Of a stretch of DNA of 64,000 bases, positions 16,079 through 24,525 are shown one piece after another. The translations under genes were made by a program, and so were the position numbers. How positions within the stretch are numbered: position 1 is the first letter of the stretch; the number at the start of each line of letters is the position of its first letter. The DNA lies in contig NZ_OUNR01000012.1 in assembly GCF_900403705.1 (NCBI RefSeq), positions 124,001 to 188,000 of the forward strand. Reading direction: 5' to 3'. A model generated the notes under the pieces. The model was not told where the DNA came from. It did not search any database and saw only the letters and a list, made by a program, of their open reading frames with translations. The DNA comes from Nitrospira lenta (lineage in GTDB: Bacteria > Nitrospirota > Nitrospiria > Nitrospirales > Nitrospiraceae).

Positions 16079-16465
16079 CTACTGCGGCGCGATCGCATCC
16101 GCTTCGATCTCGACTAACATCTCCGGATCGATTAGCCGCTTCACTTCTACCATCGTCGTCGCGGGCCGGATATTCCCGAAGACCTCTCCGTGCGCCCGGC
16201 CGACCTCTTGCCATTGGTCGATGTTGGCCATGTAAATTCTCGTTCGCACCACGTCGGCCAGCGACACCCCGGCTTGGCGCAACGCCGTCTCGATAGTCTT
16301 GCACGTCTGAATCGTCTGCGCATAGGGATCGCCTTTGCCGACCAGACCGCCTGGCGTCATGGCCGTCGTCCCCGACACTTGCACATGGGCACCGACCCGC
16401 ACGGCGCGTGAATACCCGATTGTGGCTTCCCAGGGGCCTCCGGTGGAAACATTCTGCCGTGCCAT
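16079..16465 (-). CDS. RidA/YjgF family protein
   Basis: 128 residues from ATG 16465, preceded by AAAGGAG. RidA-type proteins deaminate reactive enamine or imine intermediates and form trimers in the cytoplasm. Typical elements are VQVSGTTAM, DPYAQTIQTCKTIETAL, VVRTRIYMANIDQW and the VEIEADAIA strand at the end. The Arg that binds the substrate carboxylate in RidA corresponds to RTRIYM. Members with a PATTMVEV segment, as here, include both enamine deaminases and divergent relatives, so the substrate is unknown. Separate transcript, with the SDR and nitroreductase genes upstream. Confidence 0.9.
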   Translation of the reverse strand: MARQNVSTGGPWEATIGYSRAVRVGAHVQVSGTTAMTPGGLVGKGDPYAQTIQTCKTIETALRQAGVSLADVVRTRIYMANIDQWQEVGRAHGEVFGNIRPATTMVEVKRLIDPEMLVEIEADAIAPQ

Positions 16466-16648
16466 GCTCACTCCTTTGTCAGATTGTCGTTAGCTAGAGA
16501 GTACGGTTCTTGTTCGGTGCGCGCCGCACCACAACTGCCGGGAGAGCGGGATCGAGACGGTGCGCAATCGACGAATTTCCCGGCCCGCCGCGTTATACCA
16601 CGCCGGCTGACCGAACGCTCCGGTCATAGCCGTACTCTCACACATTTC

Positions 16649-17380
16649 CTACATGGCGATGCCGCCGCCGGCTTGAATCGTCTGTCCAGTTAGCCATCGG
16701 GCCTGCTCACTGACGAGAAACGCGACGACCTCGGCAATATCCTCCGGCGTGCCCAATCGCTTGAACGGCGACAGCTGCACCCCCATCTGCCGATAGGGCT
16801 CGGTCAACACGCCTGTATCGGTGAAGCCTGGCGCCACCGTATTGACGGTGATCCCGCGCGGCGCCAGCTCCTGCGCGATGCCCTGGGTGAATTGTTCGAG
16901 CGCACCCCGGCTGCCGAGATACGCGGTCGCTCCACTGTAACGCAGCTTCGTCCCCGCACTGGAAATATTCACGATACGCCCGTGATCGCGCATCACCTTC
17001 GCCGCTTCCTGCATGGCAAAGTAGGGGCCTTTCGCATGCAAGGCCATGAGCGCATCGAAGTCCGCTTCAGTGGTGTCGAGGAAGGGGATCGGCGCAAACT
17101 TCCCAGCATTGTTGACCAGAATGTCTACGCGGTTGAATTGGGAGACGGTGCTCGCAACCAGCCGTCGCGCGTCGGCGATCACGCGCATGTCGGCTTGCAC
17201 CGCGACGGCGGTCCCGCCCTTGCCCTGAATGCCCGCGACCACCGCCCGAGCGTTGTGCTCGCTCCGGAGATAATTCACGACGACGAGGGCCCCCTCCGTC
17301 GCTAGCCGCTCGGCGATCGCACGACCGATTCCGCTCGACGCGCCGGTAACGATCGCCACCTTTCCATTCAGGGAGGACAC
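16649..17380 (-). CDS. Short-chain dehydrogenase/reductase with YxxxR instead of YxxxK
   Basis: 243 residues of the classical SDR fold, NAD(P)H-dependent. The cofactor motif TGASSGIG is at 12-19, NNAG at 90-93 and the catalytic Ser in NISSAG at about 140-141. The catalytic Tyr is Y154, but the lysine normally four residues later is Arg (Y154-LGS-R158), confirmed by the codon CGG. This lysine normally lowers the Tyr pKa and holds the ribose, so activity may be altered. The rest (PRGITVNTVAPGFTDT, GTPEDIAEVVAFL) looks like a 3-oxoacyl-ACP reductase-like member. The stop of the upstream nitroreductase is 12 bp away, so they are co-transcribed. Confidence 0.88.
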   Translation of the reverse strand: MSSLNGKVAIVTGASSGIGRAIAERLATEGALVVVNYLRSEHNARAVVAGIQGKGGTAVAVQADMRVIADARRLVASTVSQFNRVDILVNNAGKFAPIPFLDTTEADFDALMALHAKGPYFAMQEAAKVMRDHGRIVNISSAGTKLRYSGATAYLGSRGALEQFTQGIAQELAPRGITVNTVAPGFTDTGVLTEPYRQMGVQLSPFKRLGTPEDIAEVVAFLVSEQARWLTGQTIQAGGGIAM

Positions 17381-17392
17381 CGATTCGTGATC

Positions 17393-18004
17393 TCACATCT
17401 GCGGGGATGGGAAAGGAAAGGGATGGCCCCACTGTCCTAAAAAAGCGATCTCGGTCAGCGGCTTCCGCTCTCTCGGCTTCAACTCCCGCTGCTGCAGATG
17501 GTCCGGCAGAACGCTCAACTCTCCAGGATACCCCACGGCAATCATAGCGGCCGGCTCATAGCCGGGCGGAATCTGGAGGTCGGCCCGCGCCTTCTCGATG
17601 TCGAAACCCGCCATCGGATGCGCGACAAGCCCCAGCGCGGTCACTTGCAGCAAGAGATTCTCCGTCGCCAGTCCGACATCGTGAAACGCATGGCGATTCA
17701 GACTTCCATCTTCTTCAAACTCCATGCAGGCTACGGACAGGATCAGCACAGGCGCCCGATAGGCCCACACACGATTGCCGTCCATCAGACAGGCCAGCAG
17801 CCGAGCGTATTCAATCGGCTGATCCTTGGTTGCCACAATGAAGCGGCACGGCTGCTCATTACTGGATGACGGCGCCCAGCGGGCCGCTTCAAGGAGCGAC
17901 AGCACCGCATTCGGCTCCACCGGCCGCTCCGCAAACGCACGCGGACTCCAGCGCCGTCTCAGAAGATCATGGATTGGGACTTGCGTCTCAGCGGGTTTCT
18001 CCAT
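17393..18004 (-). CDS. Nitroreductase family protein
   Basis: 203 residues, the length of FMN-dependent nitroreductases, which reduce nitro compounds or quinones with NAD(P)H. N-terminal RRRWSPRAFAERPVE and ARWAPSSSNEQPCRFIV carry the FMN-phosphate contacts. AFHDVGLATENLLLQVTALGLVAHPMAGFD is the family core, and AVGYPGE is the C-terminal signature. It comes first in a pair with the SDR gene (12-bp gap), suggesting linked redox detoxification. The RND outer-membrane gene lies just upstream on the same strand (6-bp gap), so it may share the RND operon. Confidence 0.9.
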   Translation of the reverse strand: MEKPAETQVPIHDLLRRRWSPRAFAERPVEPNAVLSLLEAARWAPSSSNEQPCRFIVATKDQPIEYARLLACLMDGNRVWAYRAPVLILSVACMEFEEDGSLNRHAFHDVGLATENLLLQVTALGLVAHPMAGFDIEKARADLQIPPGYEPAAMIAVGYPGELSVLPDHLQQRELKPRERKPLTEIAFLGQWGHPFPFPSPQM

Positions 18005-18009
18005 TCACA

Positions 18010-19428
18010 CTATCCCTTGCTGGACTCGCCCTGGCGATCCATCTCTGGTGACCATCCGCCGCCGAGCGCCTTATACAGCTGAACGATGGAAACGAGATGC
18101 AGCCGGTGAGTTCCCGTAAGCGCCAGTTCGGCATCGAACAAACTTCGCTGCGCGATCAAGACATCCAGATAATTCGCCAGCCCGCCTTTGTACCGAAGGT
18201 TGGCGAGCCGCAACGCCGATCGAAGCGCGTCGACCTGCTGTACTTGCGCCTCTCGCTGTTCGCGCACCGTGCGCACGGCGATCAGCGCATCCTCGACTTC
18301 CTGAAACGCCACGAGAATCGACTGTTCGTACTGAGCGACCGCCTGGCGGGCTTGAGCCTCGCTGGCTTCCTGTTGAAAGCCCAAAATCTGTGCATTGAGG
18401 AGCGGTCCCGTTAGGCTGGGCCCCGCCACACCAAACGCCGTTTCATCGGCCACAAGGCGCGAAAGGTGCGGGCTGGCGACGCCGAGCATGCCTGTAATGC
18501 TAAGTTTCGGAAACCGGTCCGCCTTCGCCATACCGATCCGCGCCGTGGCCGCAGCAAGCGTGTATTCCGCCTGCACGATATCCGGACGGCGCTGCAACAG
18601 CTCGGACGGAAGGCCCGGAGGCACGGCCGGCGGCAACACCTGTTCCGTCAACGAGCGTCCGCGAGGGATTTGGTGCGGCACACGGCCTAAGAGCACGCTC
18701 AATTGATTTTCCTTCTGAATCATCTGCCGTTCGAGTTCCGCCGACCGCGCCGCCGCGTTCGCCCGCTCCGCTTCGAATTGGTCGACATCTAGCTTCGTGA
18801 TCATCCCTTGGCGAAGCCGAGCCTGCGCGATACGGACGGACTCTTCCCAGGATTTCAGCGTCCGCCGGGCGACATCCAGCTGCATGTCGAACTGGAGTAA
18901 ATCGAAATAGGCCTCGGCCACGCCGCTGACCAGCTGGAGCACGACCGTCCGCCGGCCTTCCTCGCGCGCCAGCAAGTCCCCGCGCGCGGCTTCATTCGAC
19001 CGGCGAATGCGTCCCCAGATATCGAGCTCCCAGGACAGATTGCCCTGCAGATAATAGTTGAAGGCGTTGGGAAATCCGGGGACCAAGAAGTTCGACATTC
19101 TGCCGAAAGACGGGGCGCTGGCCGTGGCGGTCATCTGCGGCGCGTAGTCCGTGCGCGCAATGAAGAGCCGTGACTGATATTCCTCGACGGCCGCAACCGC
19201 GCGTTTCAAGTCCTTGTTTTCCACGAGCGCAATCCGAATGAGTTTCTGCAACTCTTCATCCTTCAGCAGCTCCCACCACGGCATATTGGCGATGGATACC
19301 GCCGTGGCGCCGTCCTTTTCCGCCATGCGAAACGTGTCGGCGGCCGGAGTCTTCGGGCGGGAATAGTCCGGCCCCAGCGCACACGACGCAAGAGAGACAC
19401 CCAAGAGGGTTACCAGCAAACTGCGCAT
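18010..19428 (-). CDS. RND efflux outer-membrane channel lipoprotein (NodT/OprM family)
   Basis: 472 residues with two internally repeated OEP (TolC-like) halves, forming the outer-membrane exit duct of an RND pump. The N-terminus is a lipoprotein signal ending in LASC, so the mature protein starts at a lipidated Cys, as in OprM/CusC. The GPDYSRP segment after it is typical, and long helices rich in A, Q and R follow in both halves. ATG 19428 overlaps the RND permease stop by one base (TGATG), showing translational coupling. Third gene of the adaptor-permease-channel operon. Confidence 0.93.
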   Translation of the reverse strand: MRSLLVTLLGVSLASCALGPDYSRPKTPAADTFRMAEKDGATAVSIANMPWWELLKDEELQKLIRIALVENKDLKRAVAAVEEYQSRLFIARTDYAPQMTATASAPSFGRMSNFLVPGFPNAFNYYLQGNLSWELDIWGRIRRSNEAARGDLLAREEGRRTVVLQLVSGVAEAYFDLLQFDMQLDVARRTLKSWEESVRIAQARLRQGMITKLDVDQFEAERANAAARSAELERQMIQKENQLSVLLGRVPHQIPRGRSLTEQVLPPAVPPGLPSELLQRRPDIVQAEYTLAAATARIGMAKADRFPKLSITGMLGVASPHLSRLVADETAFGVAGPSLTGPLLNAQILGFQQEASEAQARQAVAQYEQSILVAFQEVEDALIAVRTVREQREAQVQQVDALRSALRLANLRYKGGLANYLDVLIAQRSLFDAELALTGTHRLHLVSIVQLYKALGGGWSPEMDRQGESSKG

Positions 19429-22400
19429 CAGAGCTCCTCTTTTGCTTGCGATAGGGTTTCAGTTGGCGCCAATGCGGCCGGCCGCTGTCCGCCGAGTCGC
19501 TGAGACATTTTTCGCACTAACGTGAAAAAGAGCGGAATGAAGAAAACGGCCAAGAAGGTGGCGGCGAGCATGCCGCCAAAGACGCCCGTCCCGATAGAGT
19601 TGCGGCTGGCCGCTCCGGCGCCGGTTGCCCGGACCAGCGGGACCACACCCAAAATAAACGCCATGGAGGTCATGATGATCGGCCGAAACCGAAGCTTGGC
19701 GGATTCGATCGCGGCATCGAACAGTGTGTGTCCAGCTTCATACCGCATGTTGGCGAACTCGACGATGAGGATCGCATTCTTCGCGGAAAGCCCAATCAGC
19801 GTCACCAGCCCGATCTGGAAATACACGTCGTTCGACATCCCGCGAGCCCACACGGCGGACAAGGCACCGAAAATGCCGAAGGGAACGGCGAGCAGGACGG
19901 CAAACGGCACCGACCAACTCTCATACTGCGCGGCCAGCACGAGGAACACCATGAGCAAGCCGAACGCGAAGGCATAGAGCGATTGTTGCCCGACCATGCG
20001 TTCTTGGTAGGAGATGCCGCTCCAGTCGATCCCATACCCTTGCGGAACCAACACCTCTTGAGCCACTTGCTCCAGCGCATCGAGCACCTGTCCTGAGCTA
20101 TACCCCGGGGCGGCCGAGCCCAGCACCAGTGCCGTGTTGTATCCGTTAAAGTGCGTCACGGGGTCCGGCCCGCTGGTGAACTCCGTCGTCACCACGGTAT
20201 CAAGCGGAATCATCGTCTGATTGAGCCCATTCGTGGCACGAACATACACCTTCGAAATATCCTCGGGCGTCGCGCGATACTGGGCATCGGCCTCGGTCTG
20301 GACCCGATACACCCGCCCGAATTTCAGGAAGTCGTTGATGTAGAAATTACCGAAATAGGCCTGCAACGTATCGAAGACGTCGGAAATCTGCACGCCCAGC
20401 GATTTGGCGCGCTCGCGGTCCACGTGGGCAAAGAGCCGGGGCGAGCTCACGCGAAAACTGGTGCCGACCGCCCCGATGGCCGGGTGCTGCCTGGCCTTGG
20501 CAAGAAACTCTTGCGTGACGCCGGCAAACTTCTTGAAATCTCCGCCACTGGGATCTTGGACTTGAAGTGAAAAGCCGCCCGTGGCGCCGAGGCCTCTGAT
20601 TGACGGCGCGTTGAAGGCCAAGATCAGCGCCTCGGGAATTTTCGCGAACTCTCCGAACGCGGCCCCGATCAGCGCCTTCACGTGATTCTGCGGCCCCTGC
20701 CGCTCATCCCAATGGCGCAGCGGCACAAACATCGTCGCCGAATTCGGCCCGCGCGTGCCGAAGACGAAATTTTGGCCAACTAACGAGTCGGTCGAGTGGA
20801 TGGCCGGGCTCGAAAGGAAATACTTTTCAACCTTATCCAGCACCACATCGGTGCGCTGCTTGGACGCGCCGTCGGGAAGCTGAACGACGGCAATGAAGTA
20901 CCCCTGGTCTTCGTCCGGCAGAAAGCTGGACGGAATGATCTTAAAGAGTCCGAACACGGAGCCGATGATGAGGAGGACCAGCACCACCGAGAGGACGGAT
21001 CGGTTCAGAATCGTGCCGACGATCGCCGTGTAGCGCGTCTCCGTCCAGCCGAAGACGCGATTGAAGACGCCGAAAAATCCTTTGCGCTGGCTGTGCCCCG
21101 GCTTCAGCACCAACGAGCACAGCGCCGGGCTGAGCGTGAGCGCAACGATACCCGAAATGATCACGGATATGGCGATGGTAATGGCAAACTGCTTGTAGAG
21201 CTCGCCCGTAATCCCTCCCAAGAACGCGACCGGCACGAACACAGCACAGAGGACCAGGACGATGGCGATCACCGGTCCGGTCACTTCATCCATGGCCTTC
21301 TTGGCCGCATCCTTCGGAGACAGTCCGTTCGCCATATGGCGTTCGACGTTTTCCACCACCACGATCGCATCATCGACCACCATCCCGATCGCCAGCACCA
21401 TCCCGAACAGCGTGAGCGTATTAATCGAGAAGCCGAGCGCCTGCATCCCGGCAAACGTGCCGATAAGCGAGACCGGCACCGCCACGCCCGGAATCAGCGT
21501 CGCCCGCCAGCTCTGGAGGAACAGGTAGACGACAAGAATGACGAGCACCATGGCCTCTGCCAGCGTCTTGACTACTTCTTGAATCGAAACCTCGATGAAC
21601 AGAGTGGTGTCATAGGGTACGTCGTAGGAGACCCCGGCGGGGAAATTCACAGCCAGCGCATCCATTTCTTTCCGAACCCGTTTCACCGTATCGAGCGCGT
21701 TCGCGCCCGGCGACAGGAACGTCAGCAAAAAGACATTCGGCTTGCCGTTCCATCGGCCTTCGAGTGAATACGACTGGGCGCCCAATTCGATCCTGGCCAC
21801 ATCTTTCAGACGCACCATGGACCCGTTCGGCAGGGCTCGAACGATCATCTCTTCAAAGTCCTTCACTTCCGTGAAGCGGCCTTGCGTAATCACGGGAATC
21901 GTGAGCTCTGTACCTTTGGGCGCCGGCTCCCGGCCGATCGTTCCGGCCGGGAAATCTCTGTTCTGCTCGCGAACGACGGTGGCAATGTCGGACGGCGTGA
22001 TATTCAACTGCGCCATGCGGGTCGGGTCAAGAATCACCCGCATAGAATAATTCTGCCCTCCGAACACCACCGCGTCGCCGACGCCCTTGATGCGCTTGAT
22101 ATTATCGAGCACGCGGAGGATCGCGTAGTTGGAGAGATACACGGTGTCTTGCGTGGGATCCTCGGAACTGAGCGCCACGACGGCCAGCAGGTCCGGCGAC
22201 GTCTTCTTCACGCTGATCCCCTGGCGGACGACTTCGGGCGGCAACTGCGGCTCGGCCAGCTTCTGGCGATTCTGAGTCTGCACCTGCGCAATATCCACGT
22301 CCGTTCCGATCTCGAACGTGAGCTTGATGGTCATGTGGCCATCGTTGGTGCTGGTGGAATCGTAGTAGAGGAGATTGTCGATGCCGGGGAGCTGCACTTC

Positions 22401-22598
22401 GATCGGGCGCGCCACGGAATCCGCAATGACTTCCGCGCTCGCGCCGGGATAGTCTGCCTCAATCTGCACGACAGGAGGGGTGATTTCAGGAAACTGGGCG
22501 ATCGGCAGGCTATGTAAGGCGACCAATCCCACTACAACAATGACGATGGACAGGACCGTCGCAAAGATCGGCCGGTCGATAAAAAAATGTGGGGTCAT
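19428..22598 (-). CDS. RND multidrug efflux permease (HAE1 family, AcrB/MexB-like)
   Basis: 1056 residues, full length for a proton-driven hydrophobe/amphiphile efflux pump in the inner membrane. It starts FFIDRPIFATVLSIVIVVVGL, the classic first helix, and carries the NLLYYDSTSTNDG porter-domain piece. Proton-relay acidic residues are in the helix GMVLAIGMVVDDAIVVVENVERHM (two Asp), with a Lys further on in LIGLSAKNAILIVEF. The F1/F2 porter, docking and second-half porter regions are all present. It overlaps the adaptor by ATGA and the channel by TGATG. Substrates cannot be told from sequence, and no TetR-like repressor is beside it. Confidence 0.95.
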   Translation of the reverse strand: MTPHFFIDRPIFATVLSIVIVVVGLVALHSLPIAQFPEITPPVVQIEADYPGASAEVIADSVARPIEVQLPGIDNLLYYDSTSTNDGHMTIKLTFEIGTDVDIAQVQTQNRQKLAEPQLPPEVVRQGISVKKTSPDLLAVVALSSEDPTQDTVYLSNYAILRVLDNIKRIKGVGDAVVFGGQNYSMRVILDPTRMAQLNITPSDIATVVREQNRDFPAGTIGREPAPKGTELTIPVITQGRFTEVKDFEEMIVRALPNGSMVRLKDVARIELGAQSYSLEGRWNGKPNVFLLTFLSPGANALDTVKRVRKEMDALAVNFPAGVSYDVPYDTTLFIEVSIQEVVKTLAEAMVLVILVVYLFLQSWRATLIPGVAVPVSLIGTFAGMQALGFSINTLTLFGMVLAIGMVVDDAIVVVENVERHMANGLSPKDAAKKAMDEVTGPVIAIVLVLCAVFVPVAFLGGITGELYKQFAITIAISVIISGIVALTLSPALCSLVLKPGHSQRKGFFGVFNRVFGWTETRYTAIVGTILNRSVLSVVLVLLIIGSVFGLFKIIPSSFLPDEDQGYFIAVVQLPDGASKQRTDVVLDKVEKYFLSSPAIHSTDSLVGQNFVFGTRGPNSATMFVPLRHWDERQGPQNHVKALIGAAFGEFAKIPEALILAFNAPSIRGLGATGGFSLQVQDPSGGDFKKFAGVTQEFLAKARQHPAIGAVGTSFRVSSPRLFAHVDRERAKSLGVQISDVFDTLQAYFGNFYINDFLKFGRVYRVQTEADAQYRATPEDISKVYVRATNGLNQTMIPLDTVVTTEFTSGPDPVTHFNGYNTALVLGSAAPGYSSGQVLDALEQVAQEVLVPQGYGIDWSGISYQERMVGQQSLYAFAFGLLMVFLVLAAQYESWSVPFAVLLAVPFGIFGALSAVWARGMSNDVYFQIGLVTLIGLSAKNAILIVEFANMRYEAGHTLFDAAIESAKLRFRPIIMTSMAFILGVVPLVRATGAGAASRNSIGTGVFGGMLAATFLAVFFIPLFFTLVRKMSQRLGGQRPAALAPTETLSQAKEEL

Positions 22599-23830
22599 TT
22601 TACAGGCTCCGGCTTTGTTGCAGACTCCGACTTCGCGTCTCCCCGCTGTCCGGGTGCGGCCGAAGCGGCAGCATCTTTATACGGAACGGGGTTGACCGGC
22701 GCGCCCGGCGTAATCAGATGGAGGCCTTCGACGACCACCCGGTCCCCATCGCGCAAGCCCTCTTCAATGGACCACTGACTGCCGCGCCAGGATGTGGCTT
22801 GGACCGGGCGGATCTCCACCTTATTGTCCGCTCCCACAACAAAGACAATGGACCCCTTGGGTCCCTGCTGGACGGCGCTCTGGGGAACCAGAATCACGCC
22901 GGTTCTCACGGAGCCCAAGATGCGGATTTTCACAAACTGGCCAGGGAATAGAGCGCTATCGGGATTGGGAAACGCCACGCGAAAGTCTCTGGTCCCCGTG
23001 GCCGATCGCGCGCCGACTTCGAGCAAATCCAACTTGCCTTCATGGGGATACACACTGCCGTCGGTAAAGGTGATCACCCCGCGCAACTCATAGAGCGACG
23101 CGCCTTGAATCCGATTGGAGGCCCGCTCCCGTCCCCGTTTCAGCACGAACGCTTCCGGAGCGCTCGCATTAACGTACATCGGATTGAGTTGATGAATCGT
23201 CGTCAGTAGGTCGCTCTGCGCGGCAATCAGGCGCCCTTCATAGAGCCGACTCCGTTCGATCCGGCCGCTGATGGGCGCCAGGATGAGCGTGTTGTCGAGG
23301 TCGAACTTCGATTTCACCAGATCGCCTTTGGCCGCCTCCAGCGCGGCTTTTGCCGCCAACTCTTCCGCCACTGCATCGTCCACATCTTTTTGACTCACCG
23401 CTTGCTCTTCCAGCAGCGGTTTCACACGGGCGAAATTCTGCCGGGCTTGCACCAGCCGCGCTTCCGCCTGTGCGACTCTGGCGCTCGCGCTGCTCACCGC
23501 CGCTTTGAACGGGATCGGATCGATTTGATAGAGCCGGTCCCCCTTCTTGACGTCCCGGCCCTCCGCGAAGAATCGCTCTTTGAGGATGCCCGTTACTTGG
23601 GACCGGATTTCCACCGGACGCGACGCCTCCGTCTGCCCGATAAATTCCGGCTCGTCCGGCATCGTCTGTGACGACACGGTCACCACCGGGACCGACGGAA
23701 TCGGACGGGCCGGCGTGGACGCGGCTTCTTGTTTACAGCCCACCAACATCGGCGCACCGACGGCCATCATTAGCCCGCCTAGGCCGAAGAATAATCTGCG
23801 TATGCTCGTCTGTGTTGTCATAGGTGCCAT
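22595..23830 (-). CDS. RND periplasmic adaptor subunit (membrane-fusion protein), lipoprotein
   Basis: 411 residues from ATG 23830, chosen because GAGGAA lies 8 bases upstream; the in-frame ATG at 23848 would add 6 residues. The signal peptide ends in LVGC, so the adaptor is anchored by a lipid. MFP elements follow in order: the beta-barrel and lipoyl parts with PVEIRSQVTGILKERFFAEGRDVKKGD, a coiled-coil hairpin (about 105-175, EARLVQARQNFARVKPLLEEQAVSQKD), and the second lipoyl part with ILAPISGRIERSRLYEG. A Gly/Ala/Lys-rich tail closes the protein. First gene of the RND operon (adaptor, permease, channel). Confidence 0.94.
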   Translation of the reverse strand: MAPMTTQTSIRRLFFGLGGLMMAVGAPMLVGCKQEAASTPARPIPSVPVVTVSSQTMPDEPEFIGQTEASRPVEIRSQVTGILKERFFAEGRDVKKGDRLYQIDPIPFKAAVSSASARVAQAEARLVQARQNFARVKPLLEEQAVSQKDVDDAVAEELAAKAALEAAKGDLVKSKFDLDNTLILAPISGRIERSRLYEGRLIAAQSDLLTTIHQLNPMYVNASAPEAFVLKRGRERASNRIQGASLYELRGVITFTDGSVYPHEGKLDLLEVGARSATGTRDFRVAFPNPDSALFPGQFVKIRILGSVRTGVILVPQSAVQQGPKGSIVFVVGADNKVEIRPVQATSWRGSQWSIEEGLRDGDRVVVEGLHLITPGAPVNPVPYKDAAASAAPGQRGDAKSESATKPEPVK

Positions 23831-23876
23831 CAATCGTTCCTCATCCATTTTCTGCCACTAAGGCACGCCCACATCT

Positions 23877-24152
23877 TCACCCACCGTGGGTGATCTCATT
23901 CACGACACTGCTTGTGACACAGCCGGACGCAACAAGCTTGGCCCCGGCCTGAAAGATCTTCTTCAGCAGACCTTTCCCTTCGGCATCAACATAGGTCACG
24001 GCTGACAGGTCTACAACGCGAGGATGCGCAGCCTTCGTGCTGGCACTAGCCTCCCAACACCGGTCCAGCTCTTGTACCCAGGCCCCCGCCAACCGTCCTT
24101 CGAGTTGGAAGATTGTTGAGTGCTTGTCAGTTCGGATCGTAATCCTGAGCAT
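23877..24152 (-). CDS. STAS-domain protein lacking the phospho-acceptor Ser
   Basis: 91 residues forming one STAS domain (anti-anti-sigma/SpoIIAA-like fold): strand FQLEGRLAGAWV and helix near CWEAS, then VVDLSAVTYVDAEGKGLLKKI. In classical anti-anti-sigma factors the corresponding loop reads DSSG and its Ser is phosphorylated; here it is DAEG, so this control is missing. Other STAS proteins bind ligands or partners without phosphorylation, so a scaffold or partner-binding role is inferred. It lies 47 bp upstream of the RND adaptor start on the same strand, so it may be the first gene of that operon. Preceded by a 370-bp gap from the sigma-54 activator. Confidence 0.78.
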   Translation of the reverse strand: MLRITIRTDKHSTIFQLEGRLAGAWVQELDRCWEASASTKAAHPRVVDLSAVTYVDAEGKGLLKKIFQAGAKLVASGCVTSSVVNEITHGG

Positions 24153-24525
24153 GGATTCTCTACCTTACGGCTGTGGAATGACAAGAGGCATTCCATCAAA
24201 TCAAGAGCGAGTCCGCGTGCCTACCCGATCGCCCAACAGCACCACAAAAACCGCGATCTCGCCCGCAACAATCCGCGCTATTTTGAAGCGCCCACTCCTC
24301 TCATACACGTCATGCACGGAAAAACATTTGATACGATTGTGCGATCACAGACTCCAGCACAGCAATGACCGTTCCGTGAAAGCGGTCTCCTTTCGCAATA
24401 AATTCAAGTATTGAAAAACCCTGATCATTTCGCCCATCTAGGCAGAGACAGAGGGAGGGAAACGAGACGGTTGAGGCGGGGAGTGCCTGCCGATATTTCG
24501 GCACATGCCGAATGATCGGCTAGAC
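24153..24525. other. Spacer between the STAS gene and the sigma-54 activator
   Basis: About 370 bp without a gene. Two structures are seen: GGAATG-acaagag-CATTCC at 24174-24195 and the larger palindrome at 24489-24520, which sits right after the activator stop. The part between about 24200 and 24480 is somewhat richer in A and likely holds the STAS/RND promoter. Confidence 0.5.
24489..24520 (-). terminator. Symmetric stem-loop downstream of the sigma-54 activator
   Basis: GCCGAT (24489-24494) pairs with ATCGGC (24515-24520), and the inner CGGC (24499-24502) pairs with GCCG (24507-24510) around an ACAT loop. It starts 6 bases from the gene's stop. Terminator role is inferred; the T run is missing. 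Confidence 0.45.

Noticed and set aside
20796-21767. Plus-strand 323-codon frame antisense to the RND permease
   Set aside because: Arg/His/Asp/Glu-rich low-information translation; the RND permease is complete on the other strand.
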